Shown here one piece after another: positions 22,267 through 33,384 of a DNA stretch of 64,000 bases. The first letter of the stretch is position 1; each line of letters begins with the position of its first letter. The notes under the pieces were generated by a model. That model saw nothing but the letters and a program-made list of their open reading frames with translations, searched no databases and had not been told where the DNA came from. The position numbers and the translations under genes are program-made. This stretch comes from Liopterus haemorrhoidalis (lineage: Eukaryota; Arthropoda; Insecta; Coleoptera; Dytiscidae), in the NCBI GenBank assembly GCA_963971575.1, contig OZ020612.1, positions 35,691,916 to 35,755,915 of the forward strand. The letters are read 5' to 3'.

Positions 22267-22452
22267 TTGAACAACCCTTAATCCTTCCAAGAATCATAGC
22301 AACCAGCTAGCGGACTAATAGGGGGGGTCCAGACTTGATCCGCTCGCAAGTCTTGGAACCCATAATGTGAGGGATGTACAGAGTAAGTACAAATGAAATA
22401 AATAAATCAGCCAACCGTGACATTTCATATTTACATATCGTAGCTCCCCACA
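22267..22452 (+). repeat. Gypsy 5' LTR, part 2 (186 bp)
   Basis: Matches 30261-30446 of the 3' LTR and ends TAGCTCCCCACA. Confidence 0.95.
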
Positions 22453-22457
22453 TAAAT

Positions 22458-22475
22458 TGGTTGTCAGGTGTGTTA
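22458..22475 (+). other. Putative primer binding site
   Basis: TGGTTGTCAGGTGTGTTA begins five bases after the LTR end, with the TGG expected to pair with a tRNA CCA terminus. I could not assign the tRNA. Confidence 0.5.
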
Positions 22476-23097
22476 CTTGAGAATAGTATTATTATATAAT
22501 TTTATGTTAGGTGTTTTACGTAGGAATAGTGTAACCGCATAAATGGTTATCGAGTGTAATTTTTTCGTGAGGTATTGGGAATATTGGATAATTAAATGTA
22601 TTCGCTTGAGAATAATCAGTGTTTTTGGTTTGAGAAAATTCGTAAAGGAATTAATACGCAATAATGTTAAAAATGAGGATTAGATTTTTATTGAAAATTA
22701 GGCACAATGGGTTGTATTAGAATTTTGAGAATAACCCATATGAGGTGTAAAATTCTTTCAATACATGAGTTAATAGTAAGTTTTTCAAGTATGTTTAGTA
22801 AATATTGCGTAATTATGATTAATTTAGTGTTGAGATTAAAACTATTCTTAAGTACTGGCTGCTTCGCTTATGATTCTTTGGGACAGAATGAGGGTTTTTA
22901 AATGCAAACAAATAATAATAGAATTCCGTACCGCGTTAATAAAAAAGTAAAATACAATTTAAATAATTATCTAAAATTAAATTTATAAATTCATAAAATA
23001 AGAATGAAATTTTTAAAATAATTAATATTTCTACGAGGAAAACAATAGTTCACATAGATTTTTTTTTAATATTAACGGATTGAGATAAATAATCGAA
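22476..23097 (+). other. Gypsy 5' leader
   Basis: An AT-rich leader between the putative primer site and gag. No conserved ORF was seen. Confidence 0.6.
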
Positions 23098-24141
23098 ATG
23101 GCAAATAAACAGACTCCAGTAGTACAGGCGCAAGCTGCCTTACCTTCAGTTCAGCATACAACTACCTGTGTTGCAAATATTTCAATTGGATCAGTTCCAC
23201 GATACAATGGTAATTCAGACGTTGAAGATTTTATTGATGAGTTTGAGTGTATTGCATTAATGGCAAAATGGACAGACTACGAAAAAGTAATAATGGTACG
23301 CACGCATTTACATGGAGAAGCGAAAAAACTTTTAAAATCGGAACCATCATTAACTAAGATAAGTACAACATGGGATCAGATTAAAAAAGCATTAATAAGA
23401 AGATTTAAAGGCATAGAAAATACGGAAGCGGAATATATGGAAGCATTTTATACTATTCGGCAAAATTCAAACGAATCAGTAGAAGAATTTAGAGTAAGAA
23501 TTAGAATAGCGGGATTAAAGCTTCTTAGAAAATCCGAAGATGTAAATGAAAATAATTTTTTAGTTGATAAATTAAGGCATGACCTCAAAGTATGTTTTAT
23601 TAACGGATTGATTCCATCAATAAAAAGCAAAGTAATGTTTGCAGAACCGAAAAATTTTGAAGAAGCTGTAGAAATCGCGTTAAGAGTGGAAGATATTAAC
23701 AACAAAATTTTTAAAGATGAAAAAAAAAATTGTCATTCTAAAAATAAACCATTTACATGGGTTCAACGACCATCACAGCAGGTACCTCCTAAGGGTAGGT
23801 CATATTACAGAAAAACATCTGGAAATAGTTGTAATTTTTCAAACAATCGATTGGGTCAACAAAAATTTTACAATAGAAGTCAAAATACGAATTTTGTGTT
23901 TAACCGTAATAATAGAAGGTATAAACCAAATTATCACCGCAATTATACATATCAAGAAAAAAATTATGACAAAAATTTTAAGTGTAGATTTTGGTCAGAA
24001 GATGATCGTATGATGAGATCGTATTCCGAAATTATTTGTTTTAAATGTAGAAACAAGGGACATTTTGCAAAAAATTGTAAGTCGCATTTAAACTTCAACC
24101 GGCTCTCTCTAATTCGCTCCGTAGGGGGTGCCGACCAATAA
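23098..24141 (+). CDS. gag: Gypsy Gag
   Basis: This 347-residue protein is the capsid/nucleocapsid precursor. Residues about 40-215 resemble the retrotransposon Gag capsid region (FIDEFECIALMAKW, then an AEYMEAFYTIRQNSNESVEE segment). A basic Asn/Arg/Tyr-rich stretch follows, then one CCHC zinc knuckle CFKCRNKGHFAKNC at residues 314-327, which packages RNA. The start ATG at 23098 follows an in-frame AT-rich leader. The stop TAA (24139-24141) overlaps the pol ATG by one base (TAATG). Confidence 0.92.
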   Translation: MANKQTPVVQAQAALPSVQHTTTCVANISIGSVPRYNGNSDVEDFIDEFECIALMAKWTDYEKVIMVRTHLHGEAKKLLKSEPSLTKISTTWDQIKKALIRRFKGIENTEAEYMEAFYTIRQNSNESVEEFRVRIRIAGLKLLRKSEDVNENNFLVDKLRHDLKVCFINGLIPSIKSKVMFAEPKNFEEAVEIALRVEDINNKIFKDEKKNCHSKNKPFTWVQRPSQQVPPKGRSYYRKTSGNSCNFSNNRLGQQKFYNRSQNTNFVFNRNNRRYKPNYHRNYTYQEKNYDKNFKCRFWSEDDRMMRSYSEIICFKCRNKGHFAKNCKSHLNFNRLSLIRSVGGADQ

Positions 24142-27100
24142 TGAATAATGCGGAGAATGTAGTAATAACGAGAGTTTGCGATGATAGGAAAGAAGGATGT
24201 CGCAATATTTTTGAAGTTAGACTAGGAAATAGGACTAAACATGTTTTATTAGATACAGGAGCGGAATTATCCCTTATAAGCGAGGATAACGTGAATAAAT
24301 TTAATTGCAAAAGAATAAGTGGTCGTGAAGTAAATTTAATAGACGTACAAGGAAATAGAATACCACATTTAGGATGGACACAAGTTGAATTGATAATTGG
24401 AAATGGGAATAATAAAATTAAACATAATTTTTTAATAGTTAAATCTATAAATACACAAGTAGATTTATTAGTGGGCATGGATTTCTTACAACAGAACAGA
24501 GCTAAGATCAATTTCGAAGAAAGTACTATCAATATTAACGGAATAAAATTGTCGTTAATAAATGAGTTAGAATATAATACGAAGAAAGAAATATTAAGAG
24601 AAAATAACGCACAAGAAAATATATACAGAGAGAATGATGAAGAAAGAGATGTATGCAGCGAAAATAATACTCAGAAGAAACGTGTGAGATTTAAATTACA
24701 TGCAGAAATCCAAGAGGACAGCGATTACAAGCGTGTGGAACAAGAAAGGGAACGAAAGCAGATTTTTGAAGAATGTATGGAAGAAGAAGTAATTAAAGAA
24801 GACAGGGTCGATGCCTCATCTACAGAGAACGAAAGGAAGTGCACGTCCTTAGTTCGCCTATTTGAAAGAGTTGAGATACCAGCCAGGTCCGAATGTATTA
24901 CAAGTGGTCATTTTGAAAGGGAAGCTTACCTTTCAGATGATATGTTATTAGAACCAGCAGAAGTTCCGCTTCAAGGTGTTTTAATCGCAAGAGTCGCATG
25001 CAAAGCTGCAAAGAGTGTACCCGTAAGAATAATAAATGTTTCTACGGAAAGAGTTATTTTACAGAAAGGCACTAAAGTGGGATATTTAACGCCAATCGAG
25101 AAACCAGCGCAGGACCATCACAGTTATGGATGCAACGGTGAGAAGAGGCAAATAAGAAGAGTTAGTGCGAAGAATGAGATTTTGCAAGAAATTGATTTAA
25201 ATCACTTAAGAGATGACGAGAGATATCAAATATCTGAATTAATTACAGAGTTTAGCGACATATTTCAATCACCAAATACAAAATTGAGTTGTACAAGCAA
25301 AGTGAAACATAGGATTATTACTGAAGACGTTCATCCTATCGCGAAAAGACCGTACAGAGTACCTTTTGCACAAAGAGAAGCATTGCAAAATGAAATTGAT
25401 AAGATGTTAGCGGATGGAATAATCAGACCAAGTACATCGCCTTGGAGTGCGCCCGCAATTATAGTAGCGAAGAAACAATTACCAAATCAAGATCCAGAAT
25501 TACGCGTTTGTATTGACTACAGAGAATTAAATACAATTACTAAAAGTGATTTCTTCCCATTGCCAAATATTCATGACACAATTGACCATTTATCAGGTGC
25601 AACACATTTTTCAACTATAGATTTGGCTAGTGGCTATTATCAAGTCGCATTAGAAGAACAGGATAAAGAGAAAAGTGCATTTTCTGTGTACAATAACCAC
25701 TACGAATTTAATAGAATGCCAATAGGGATAAAAAATTCACCATCTACGTGGCAACGTTTAATGTATGTTGTTTTATCAGGACTAACTAGTGAATTTTGCT
25801 TAGTTTATTTGGATGATATTATAGTTTTTACGAAAGGAACCGTTAAAACACATGTAGAAAAATTAAGAAAAGTATTTAACAGAATGCGAGAAAATAATTT
25901 AAAATTGAAACCGGCGAAATGTAATTTTTTGAAGAAAGAAGTTAAATTTTTAGGACATATTGTAACAACAGATGGATGTAAAACCGATCCGGAAAAAATT
26001 ACTGCAGTTAAAAATTATCCAAAACCAAAGAATGTGAAAGAAATACGAGGATTTTTGGGTTTATGTGGCTTTTACCGTAAATTTATACCTAAGTTCTCAG
26101 AAAAAGCAAAACCACTTACCGAGCTAACAAAAAATGGAGTACCATATGTTTGGGGAAAACAAGAAGATACAGCATTTGAATATTTAAAAACCGCATTAAT
26201 TACTTCACCAATTTTAAAATACCCAGATTTTAATAAACAGTTTGTTCTAACTACAGATGCATCAGGATTTGCAATCAGTGGAATTTTAAGTCAAGATCAT
26301 AATGGATATCAGCACCCAATATGTTATGGAAGTAGAATTTTAAATAAAGCAGAACGTAATTATTCTACAATAGAGAGAGAATGTTTAGCAGTAGTTTACT
26401 TTATCAAGAAATACAGATGTTATTTAGCAGGCGCGCAATTTAAAATTATTACTGATCATGCTCCATTAAAATATTTGTTATCAATCAAAGATCCATCATC
26501 GGGATTAGCACGTTGGTCTATGGCTTTATTAGAATACGATTTTATAGTTGAACATAAACCAGGAAGACTCAATAGTAACGCTGACTCATTGTCAAGAATA
26601 TTGAGCCCGGAAAGTACCACAAATAATGTTTATATGAGTGCAGAACAAGAAGCAGAAGAATTACAATTAATAGAACCAAGTACAGATGTAATATGGGACA
26701 TTATACAAATTTCTAAGGAACAGTATAAGGATAGAAAATTGCGAGTAATTATTGATAGCGTGAAAAATCAAGAAAATGAATTATTTTACCTGAGTAAAGA
26801 TCGTGTGTTATATAAAAAGAGAGATAAGTTTGAGAGAGAAGATAAAATTGTTGCTCCAGAGAATTTGCATAGTAAAATTATGGAATTATATCATGATATA
26901 CCGTTATCAGCACATATTGGTTATAGGAAAATGTTGGAAGCTATTCGTAAAAAGTTTTTTTGGAAAGGAATGACAACAGACATCAAGAATTATTGTGAAA
27001 GATGTGAGTCGTGTGCTACGCATAAACTTGGAATAAAAACAAAGGCAACATTACAACAAATATCAGTACCAGCGCAACCATTTGATAGAATATCATTAGA

Positions 27101-28283
27101 TATCGTAGGACCATTAAATTTAACGGAAAATGGAAATAAATATATATTAACTGTAATAGATTATCTTACAAAATATCCAGAGTGCATACCTTTGCCGGAT
27201 ATACATGTGAAAACAGTTGCTAAAGCTTTTGTAAATAGAGTAATTACTAGACATGGTGTACCACATGCTTTATTAACAGATTGTGGATCACAGTTTACTT
27301 CAAGATTATTTAAAGAAATTTGCGAAATATTAAGAATTCAAAAACTACAAACAACACCTTATCACCCAGAATGCAATGGATTAATTGAACGTATGCATTT
27401 AACTATGAAAACTATGTTATCACATTTTGTAAGTGAAGAAGATAATTGTTGGGATGAATATTTACCATTTGTAGAATGTGCGTTGAGAAATTCTATTAAT
27501 ACAACTACAAGTGAATCGCCGTTCTTTTTAATGCATGGTCGCGATATGAATCTACCATTTGACACAGTTTTAAAACCACAAAGAGTACATTATAACTTAG
27601 AAGAAGATTATCCAGCAGAAATTATGTCAAGAATGCATAAAGTCCATACGAAGGCAAGAGAACTTTTACAGAAACGGTCAGAAAAACAAAGTCAAGATTC
27701 AGCGAAGAAGGCAAGAAATAAAAGTTATGTTGTAGGAGACAAGGTGTACATGTTAAGTCCACCTGTGTTATCAAGAGAATTAGCACCGAAATTACTGCCA
27801 AAATGGCTAGGTCCATTTCGAATTATTAGAGTTTTAGGTCCTGTTAATTATGAGATCAGAGAAATCTATGGAAATAAAACTCACAAAGTACACGTAAATA
27901 AACTAAAACCGTGTAAAACGTTATTATCAAGCGAGAGTGATAGTATGAGTAGTGACGAATCAAATTACGAGCTTACTAATGACAATTATTTAGATAATAT
28001 TAAAAATAAACGTAATAATAATAATAATGATAGTGAATATAAACCGAATAATAAAACAATGGATTGTTACGAACATTCTAGTGAAGAAGAGAGTCCGTAT
28101 CTTGAACTTTTATTACCAGTAAGACGAGATAATATTAATGAACATTTAAATGAAAGTGTTAATGATGAAGCAGAAATCGCAGTGAATGATCCAGAGACTT
28201 TGATACCTGTAATTTCGCCTAGATTAACTAGATCACATGGTTCAGCGCCAAATAACCCGTGGATTTATAAAGACAGAGTGTGA
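24141..28283 (+). CDS. pol: Gypsy Pol: protease, RT, RNase H, integrase
   Basis: The 1380-residue polyprotein carries, in order: an aspartic protease with LLDTGAELSLI (Asp 38); an acidic linker; reverse transcriptase with CIDYRELN, HFSTIDLASGYYQVAL and catalytic YLDD at 556-559; RNase H with LTTDASGFAISGIL (Asp about 705); and an integrase with an HHCC zinc motif (HSKIMELYHD to CERCESC) and catalytic D987, D1047, E1083 (D-59-D-35-E). No chromodomain was recognised at the acidic C-terminal tail. All active-site residues are present. The frame is -1 relative to gag, and the ATG sits in a TAATG stop-start overlap, which suggests either termination-reinitiation or frameshifting upstream. There is no env-like ORF downstream. 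Confidence 0.95.
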   Translation: MNNAENVVITRVCDDRKEGCRNIFEVRLGNRTKHVLLDTGAELSLISEDNVNKFNCKRISGREVNLIDVQGNRIPHLGWTQVELIIGNGNNKIKHNFLIVKSINTQVDLLVGMDFLQQNRAKINFEESTININGIKLSLINELEYNTKKEILRENNAQENIYRENDEERDVCSENNTQKKRVRFKLHAEIQEDSDYKRVEQERERKQIFEECMEEEVIKEDRVDASSTENERKCTSLVRLFERVEIPARSECITSGHFEREAYLSDDMLLEPAEVPLQGVLIARVACKAAKSVPVRIINVSTERVILQKGTKVGYLTPIEKPAQDHHSYGCNGEKRQIRRVSAKNEILQEIDLNHLRDDERYQISELITEFSDIFQSPNTKLSCTSKVKHRIITEDVHPIAKRPYRVPFAQREALQNEIDKMLADGIIRPSTSPWSAPAIIVAKKQLPNQDPELRVCIDYRELNTITKSDFFPLPNIHDTIDHLSGATHFSTIDLASGYYQVALEEQDKEKSAFSVYNNHYEFNRMPIGIKNSPSTWQRLMYVVLSGLTSEFCLVYLDDIIVFTKGTVKTHVEKLRKVFNRMRENNLKLKPAKCNFLKKEVKFLGHIVTTDGCKTDPEKITAVKNYPKPKNVKEIRGFLGLCGFYRKFIPKFSEKAKPLTELTKNGVPYVWGKQEDTAFEYLKTALITSPILKYPDFNKQFVLTTDASGFAISGILSQDHNGYQHPICYGSRILNKAERNYSTIERECLAVVYFIKKYRCYLAGAQFKIITDHAPLKYLLSIKDPSSGLARWSMALLEYDFIVEHKPGRLNSNADSLSRILSPESTTNNVYMSAEQEAEELQLIEPSTDVIWDIIQISKEQYKDRKLRVIIDSVKNQENELFYLSKDRVLYKKRDKFEREDKIVAPENLHSKIMELYHDIPLSAHIGYRKMLEAIRKKFFWKGMTTDIKNYCERCESCATHKLGIKTKATLQQISVPAQPFDRISLDIVGPLNLTENGNKYILTVIDYLTKYPECIPLPDIHVKTVAKAFVNRVITRHGVPHALLTDCGSQFTSRLFKEICEILRIQKLQTTPYHPECNGLIERMHLTMKTMLSHFVSEEDNCWDEYLPFVECALRNSINTTTSESPFFLMHGRDMNLPFDTVLKPQRVHYNLEEDYPAEIMSRMHKVHTKARELLQKRSEKQSQDSAKKARNKSYVVGDKVYMLSPPVLSRELAPKLLPKWLGPFRIIRVLGPVNYEIREIYGNKTHKVHVNKLKPCKTLLSSESDSMSSDESNYELTNDNYLDNIKNKRNNNNNDSEYKPNNKTMDCYEHSSEEESPYLELLLPVRRDNINEHLNESVNDEAEIAVNDPETLIPVISPRLTRSHGSAPNNPWIYKDRV

Positions 28284-29432
28284 AACAAAAACATTTTAAT
28301 AAAAGACTGCAAAATAATTCGTGAAAGACAATAATTAATAATTTAAGTGCGATATTGGAACTAAAAAGACTAAAATTGTGTTACAAACTGTCAATTTCAA
28401 TGAAGGAGGTCAACAAGAAGAAGTGTTGTGTAGTGCAAAAAGAATAGTGTGTGAAAATTGTGTTTAGTTTTAAAGTAGATTACGTACATAATCAGGTAAA
28501 ATGGAAATGAACCTTATTTCACCAAACGTTATGGGAGGCGAAATAATATTTTTTTGAGGAGTTAATGAGAAAGATGAAAATTAATAAATACATTTTATTT
28601 TTATTTTTTGTTTATTGAATATGAAGTAAATTTAAAGCAGGAATATTTAAAAGAATTAGCGTAATTTTCTCAGTAACCCAGAGTTTTGAATCCATTTTAA
28701 ATGATTTAATGGTAAAAAATATTTTTGTATTGAATTTTGGTTATTTGATTTTTGTTTGTTTATTTTTATGTTTTGTGTTAGAAAACATTTTTAAGAATCA
28801 TTTTGGGGCAGTTTTATTTGATGCTTTTTGTCGTTGTATTTTGTGTTGTCTCTAATTTTGAAATTTATTTTGAGGATTTTTTTTAATGTTTTGTGTAAAT
28901 TTTTTTTGATCTTTCAATTTTTTTGTCTTTAATTTTGAAATTGAATTTAGAGAATTTTCTTTTCAAATGTTTTCTTTCATTTTTGTGTTTATGTATTGAT
29001 TGAATGCAATTGTTTTTCAATGTTTTATTGTAGCTTATTTTACATTTATATGATTTGAATATTTTTTTAAGTTTAGTTACATTTTATGTTTTTCTGATTA
29101 TTTTTTAGTGTATTTGTTTATGCGAGAATTACTTGTTGTTCCGAGGTTTAATTTTTTTTATTTTTTTATTTTTTTTTTTTTTGAGTTTTAGAATTTTGGG
29201 GAAATCTACAGACAGAAATTAATTGTATTCGGGAATTTTTTATATTATATTTTGATAGAATATTTTGTGAATAATTTAGAGATTTTCAATATTATAGAAT
29301 TTACGATCTACTGAAGTGAATTTTAATTTTCAAAATTCTGCTTGTTGAGTTAGTGATTTTTTTTATTATTTCATAAATAAAATTGATTAATCTATTTGGT
29401 AAGATTAACAATTTTAGATAGGAGGGGAGTAA
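28284..29432 (+). other. Long T-rich untranslated 3' region of the gypsy element
   Basis: About 1.15 kb of T-rich sequence (many TTTTTG runs) between the pol stop and the 3' LTR. No env or other ORF is visible. Confidence 0.7.
29415..29432 (+). other. Polypurine tract of the gypsy element
   Basis: AGATAGGAGGGGAGTAA lies immediately upstream of the 3' LTR, the expected position of the plus-strand primer. Confidence 0.8.
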
Positions 29433-30446
29433 TGTAAGGGAGGTAATTTTGGTATTATTTCATAAATAAAATTTCATAAATAAATTCATTATAATCTTTC
29501 AATTAGAGTAAAATATATAAGCTGTTAAACGATACAAAAATAATCTATTTCTTAGAAAGGGCATTTAAGATAAAGGTAGATTGTTTATTATTTTAACTTG
29601 ACACTTTGTCAAGGGAACATGGAAAGTGAATCGTAAATTATTGTGTTAAATAAATATACGTCAACCATAAGCACATAAATAATAATTAATTCTGTCTGAG
29701 ATAAAAATATGATTCGGCTATTTTCTAATGGGATATTTATCTGAGTTATCACCAATAAATTATGAATTTTAAGATAGTACAAGACAGATAATCAAGGGGT
29801 GTTAAATGACATTTAACAGTTGGGCGAAGTAAGAATTTCCAGGCTGGTCGCGTTTTAAGTAGTAGATGTTAAACCGTCATGACGTTAAGATGTTAAAAAG
29901 AGTGGAGCTTAAACCGTCGTGAAGTTAAGTCGTGTTTTTAATTAGAGTGAGATTTTGTTAACCATGGGTTAGACTCATTTAGGGTGTTCGGTTAGACTAG
30001 TAAAATGTAACAAGTAATTCCATATGAACGTTAGTGTAGTGCCCAGCTAAAGACATGTGAGAGATAAATGGTTTTAGAGGATGTCAGTCAGGACTGTGGT
30101 GTCCAGTGGTTAAATTAGTGTTTGGTGTAAAGTGTGTCTAGTGTGTGTGACTGTGTATTTGGATTTAGCTGTATCGACGTAATTGTAAGTCTAGTGTAAT
30201 CATGTAAATATTTAAACCGTAATCGTAATTAAAGTAGGTTAGTTAAAATGTTGACTTTAATTGAACAACCCTTAATCCTTCCAAGAATCATAGCAACCAG
30301 CTAGCGGACTAATAGGGGGGGTCCAGACTTGATCCGCTCGCAAGTCTTGGAACCCATAATGTGAGGGATGTACAGAGTAAGTACAAATGAAATAAATAAA
30401 TCAGCCAACCGTGACATTTCATATTTACATATCGTAGCTCCCCACA
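29433..30446 (+). repeat. Gypsy 3' LTR, uninterrupted (1014 bp)
   Basis: It begins TGTAAGGGAGGTAATTTTGG directly after a purine-rich tract and ends CCCCACA before the CACT duplication. It is the empty-site reference for the insertion in the 5' LTR: GACTTTAATTGAAC is continuous here. Confidence 0.95.
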
Positions 30447-30476
30447 CACTAATTTATAATTGAACACTTTAATTGA

Positions 30477-30602
30477 ACATATTGAGAACTGACACGCTCG
30501 GATACGCAGTCTGGTGTTGAAATATTGTACTACGCGACTGTAGTACTGTTTGAAATTATTACATATGTTCTGGTGCTGATTTTTTGTTAGAACGTCCATA
30601 GA
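30477..30602 (+). repeat. Repeat shared with 46465-46924
   Basis: ATTGAGAACTGACACGCTCG through a GTAGTACTGTTTGAA-like segment to TTTTTGTTAG matches 46465-46924. The latter copy contains a 330-bp MITE that is absent here. Confidence 0.75.
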
Positions 30603-30984
30603 TACTTTTTCATAAAATAAAAATGTACTGTGCTTAAATTAACCTGTTCCCTGTTAGCATATTGACAGCTGAATACTAGACATTTCAGCCATTTTGCCAT
30701 GAATTACAACGCCGCCAACGGTAATATCACGTCTCAATAGGGAAAATATTTTAAGATGGCAGCGCTGTTTTGGCATACTTGGAACTTCCAAAATAAACAT
30801 TCTTTACATATAATCATATGGGAAATAATGTAAATTTTAGTGTTTACTGATGGTTTATGTAATTTTGCTACAATATTAATACGTGTTTTTATGCAAGGTA
30901 ATCAGTGAAATGTTATAACATCCAATATTAATAAATAAGAATAATTTTAGGCATGTTTTTATTATTTATGTTGAAATGGACCAT

Positions 30985-31470
30985 TTAGGTTAGGTTATTT
31001 TTTAGATTGAAATGGATTTCTTTTAATCCACGAATTACACTCAGGTACACAGCAATAATAGTTCGACTTCGACATAATTTTTGTCTTGTCTTCCACTTTA
31101 GTTTAAGGTTATTTTCACTTATTATCACTTGATACCAGTAAAAACAATTTAAAACTGATTTTAAAATAATATAAAACAACATAAAACTTAACAAAACGCA
31201 ACAATATAACAATATAGTAACAACGAAACTATAGTAAAATGCAAAAATATATTTTGATCCCATATAACTCAATGTAAAAAGCGCGATAGAATGTCTATTT
31301 CTGTAGTTGCTTAAAATCCCACCAGATGTCATATCGCTTAGCATTTTTTCCCTATAAGTAAGAACATATTGATCTATGAAATACGTTTCTATTATTGTAA
31401 AGCGAATAATACTTAGAATTTGAGAGAAAACAAATATATAGATTATAATTATTAATAGGTTGTCTGCCAT
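30985..31470 (-). CDS. Hypothetical membrane-protein-like ORF, 161 residues
   Basis: The frame starts MADNLLIIIIYIFVFSQIL and has two or three hydrophobic stretches (residues about 4-22 and 78-108) and a basic C-terminus. No family was recognised. The region is AT-rich, which by itself favours Ile/Leu/Phe-rich chance frames, and no RNA-processing signals were identified. It may be spurious. It lies between the gypsy element and a mariner-type MITE. Confidence 0.25.
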   Translation of the reverse strand: MADNLLIIIIYIFVFSQILSIIRFTIIETYFIDQYVLTYREKMLSDMTSGGILSNYRNRHSIALFTLSYMGSKYIFAFYYSFVVTILLYCCVLLSFMLFYIILKSVLNCFYWYQVIISENNLKLKWKTRQKLCRSRTIIAVYLSVIRGLKEIHFNLKNNLT

Positions 31471-31670
31471 AGAAAATTACTTAAAAATGTTCAAGGTGCC
31501 AAGTTGAATATAAATGTTATGTTGGTCTAGAAACATGGTTCAAGGGTTTGTTTTTATATTTTTGTTTAATTAACCAATATTTTTGCAAAATTCGTATTCG
31601 TTTTTATGTTTAATGTATTCTTAAACCTAAGTTATAAAACAATTTGAATTTCAGCTTTCGATTTAAAATA

Positions 31671-33384
31671 CAGACGATTCCGCTTAATTGGGTCACCGTT
31701 TAATTGGGGCAGCCGCTTATTTGGGACAAATCTCAAAGAACAGAAACCAAACCAAGGAACCAACAGTAAATTTACATGTTTAATTGGGACAACATTCCGC
31801 TTAATTGGGACAGTTAAGATCACAGTACATATTATGTTACACATATTCTCAAGAAAATGTACAAAGAATTCAATATTACAGCGTTATTTTATGCAGGAAG
31901 GAAATGAAGGGAGCCCTACATCCGCACTGAATACCTGTGCTGATTTTGTAGAAGTGAAATGTTACAAAAACAAAAGACAGACTACACTTGACGCATTTTT
32001 GCATTGAATTAAATTGTATGTACCTATTTATTATTTTATTTTGGAATTTATTATTATTTTTTCTTAAAAGTTTATATTTTTTGGTTATATGTAGAGCCCT
32101 GCGCGGATAAGCTTTTCTGTATCCGCATCCGATCCGCATCCGCACATCCATGATCCGCATCCAATCCGCATCCGCAGCTTTTGTAAATAACAAATCCGCA
32201 TCCGATCCGCATCCGCAAAAATATCCGCACTATCCGCACTACAGGCTTTGCTGTCAGTTTGGAAAGAACTAACATATTTCGCCTGTTTAGGTTATCTCTG
32301 CTCTAAAACGCTACTGAAAATTTTTGGATTTACCAGCTTATTTATTACTAACCTAACCTAAGGGACCCCAAAAGTTTTAAGGCCTAGATGCGCTAATAAC
32401 TTATTTAAATCTAAAGAGAGATAACAATTTTGGGGGGCCTAAGCGTTCTTTTTCGTAGGGAGTAAGTGGCGTGCTGCTTTTTTTAATTTTGAATTTAAAA
32501 AAAAAAAATCAGAAAAGTTACTTGATAGAAGGTGCTTCATATTTTTAGGATCAAGTAATTCTCTTACGCCATTTCGCGCATTAGTTAGGCGTTGCAACTT
32601 TTTCAAATAGCAACATGTGTCATTTTTAAAATTTTTGGGATCTGCAAGACTTTTTACTTCGGGTAGTATAAAAAAATTGGCAGGTTACATAATAAAATTT
32701 TCGAGAAAAAATTATGTAGGTAAAATTTGGTATTTAAATAAAACTTAATAATCAGTTTTATGTAAAAAAAAACCTTTATCAGATTTAAAAGCCAGAATTA
32801 GAGCAGAGCTAGGAAGAATTACGTCGAAAGTGTACCAGGAAACTTTTGTCCAAAATATTATTTTCTATAATATATTCAATAATAAAAAGAAAGTTAAGTT
32901 GATTGTCTCAACTCAGTCTTGATCATGGACAATTGTCTTAATAAAAATAACATAAAGTGAGATTGAATGCTACAAAATATCATGTATATACAGACAACCG
33001 AAAATAACCGAGGACTGCGTAGTCAGAACACAATTGCTTGTTTCTCCGAAAGTAACCGAAGATTTAATATTCACGCGGATATTGCGGATAAGCGGATATG
33101 AAATTTAATCCGCATCCGATCCGCATCCGCATGGTTTAAATGATAATTTATCCGCATCCGCAGAAAAGTTGCGGATATCCGCGGATAATCCGCGGGTACC
33201 CGCGGATTTGCAGGGCTCTAGTTATATGTAATTTATAGTTTTGTCCAAGAGTTTATAAAATAAAATTATTGAAAGAAAAACATGCATAGTTTAATTTTAT
33301 GTGAAATTCGCTTAATTGGGGCCGCCGCTTAATTGGGCCAAAATGCCTAAGTCCCGATGTGTCCCAATTAAGCGGAATCGACTG
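31671..33384. mobile_element. Tc1/mariner (pogo-like) MITE, split by a hAT MITE
   Basis: The ends are CAGACGATTCCGCTTAATTG and CAGTCGATTCCGCTTAATTG in inverted orientation, flanked by TA (31669-31670 and 33385-33386). Subterminal regions repeat CCGCTTAATTGGG several times. The hAT MITE at 32092-33220 is nested inside, so the net length is about 577 bases. The right arm of the palindrome begins inside this element at 33235. Confidence 0.85.
32092..33220. mobile_element. hAT-type non-autonomous element, 1129 bp
   Basis: The ends are TAGAGCCCTGC in inverted orientation with a perfect 8-bp duplication GTTATATG (32084-32091 and 33221-33228). The subterminal regions are rich in ATCCGCATCC repeats. 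No transposase frame was recognised. A fragment of the same family's end lies at 57745-57905. Confidence 0.93.

Larger units (their letters stand above)
17445..30446 (+). mobile_element. Ty3/gypsy LTR retrotransposon with split 5' LTR
   Basis: It is bounded by 4-bp duplications CACT (17441-17444 and 30447-30450). The LTRs begin TGTAAGGGAG and end CCCCACA (TG...CA) and are each 1014 bases once the insertion in the 5' LTR is removed. About six substitutions between LTRs were seen by eye, so the insertion is recent. Gag and pol frames are intact. The 3990-bp TTAA element at 18273-22262 arrived after this element did. Confidence 0.95.

Noticed and set aside
28284..29432. env gene in the gypsy element
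   Set aside because: No long ORF, signal peptide or membrane anchor in the T-rich 3' region.
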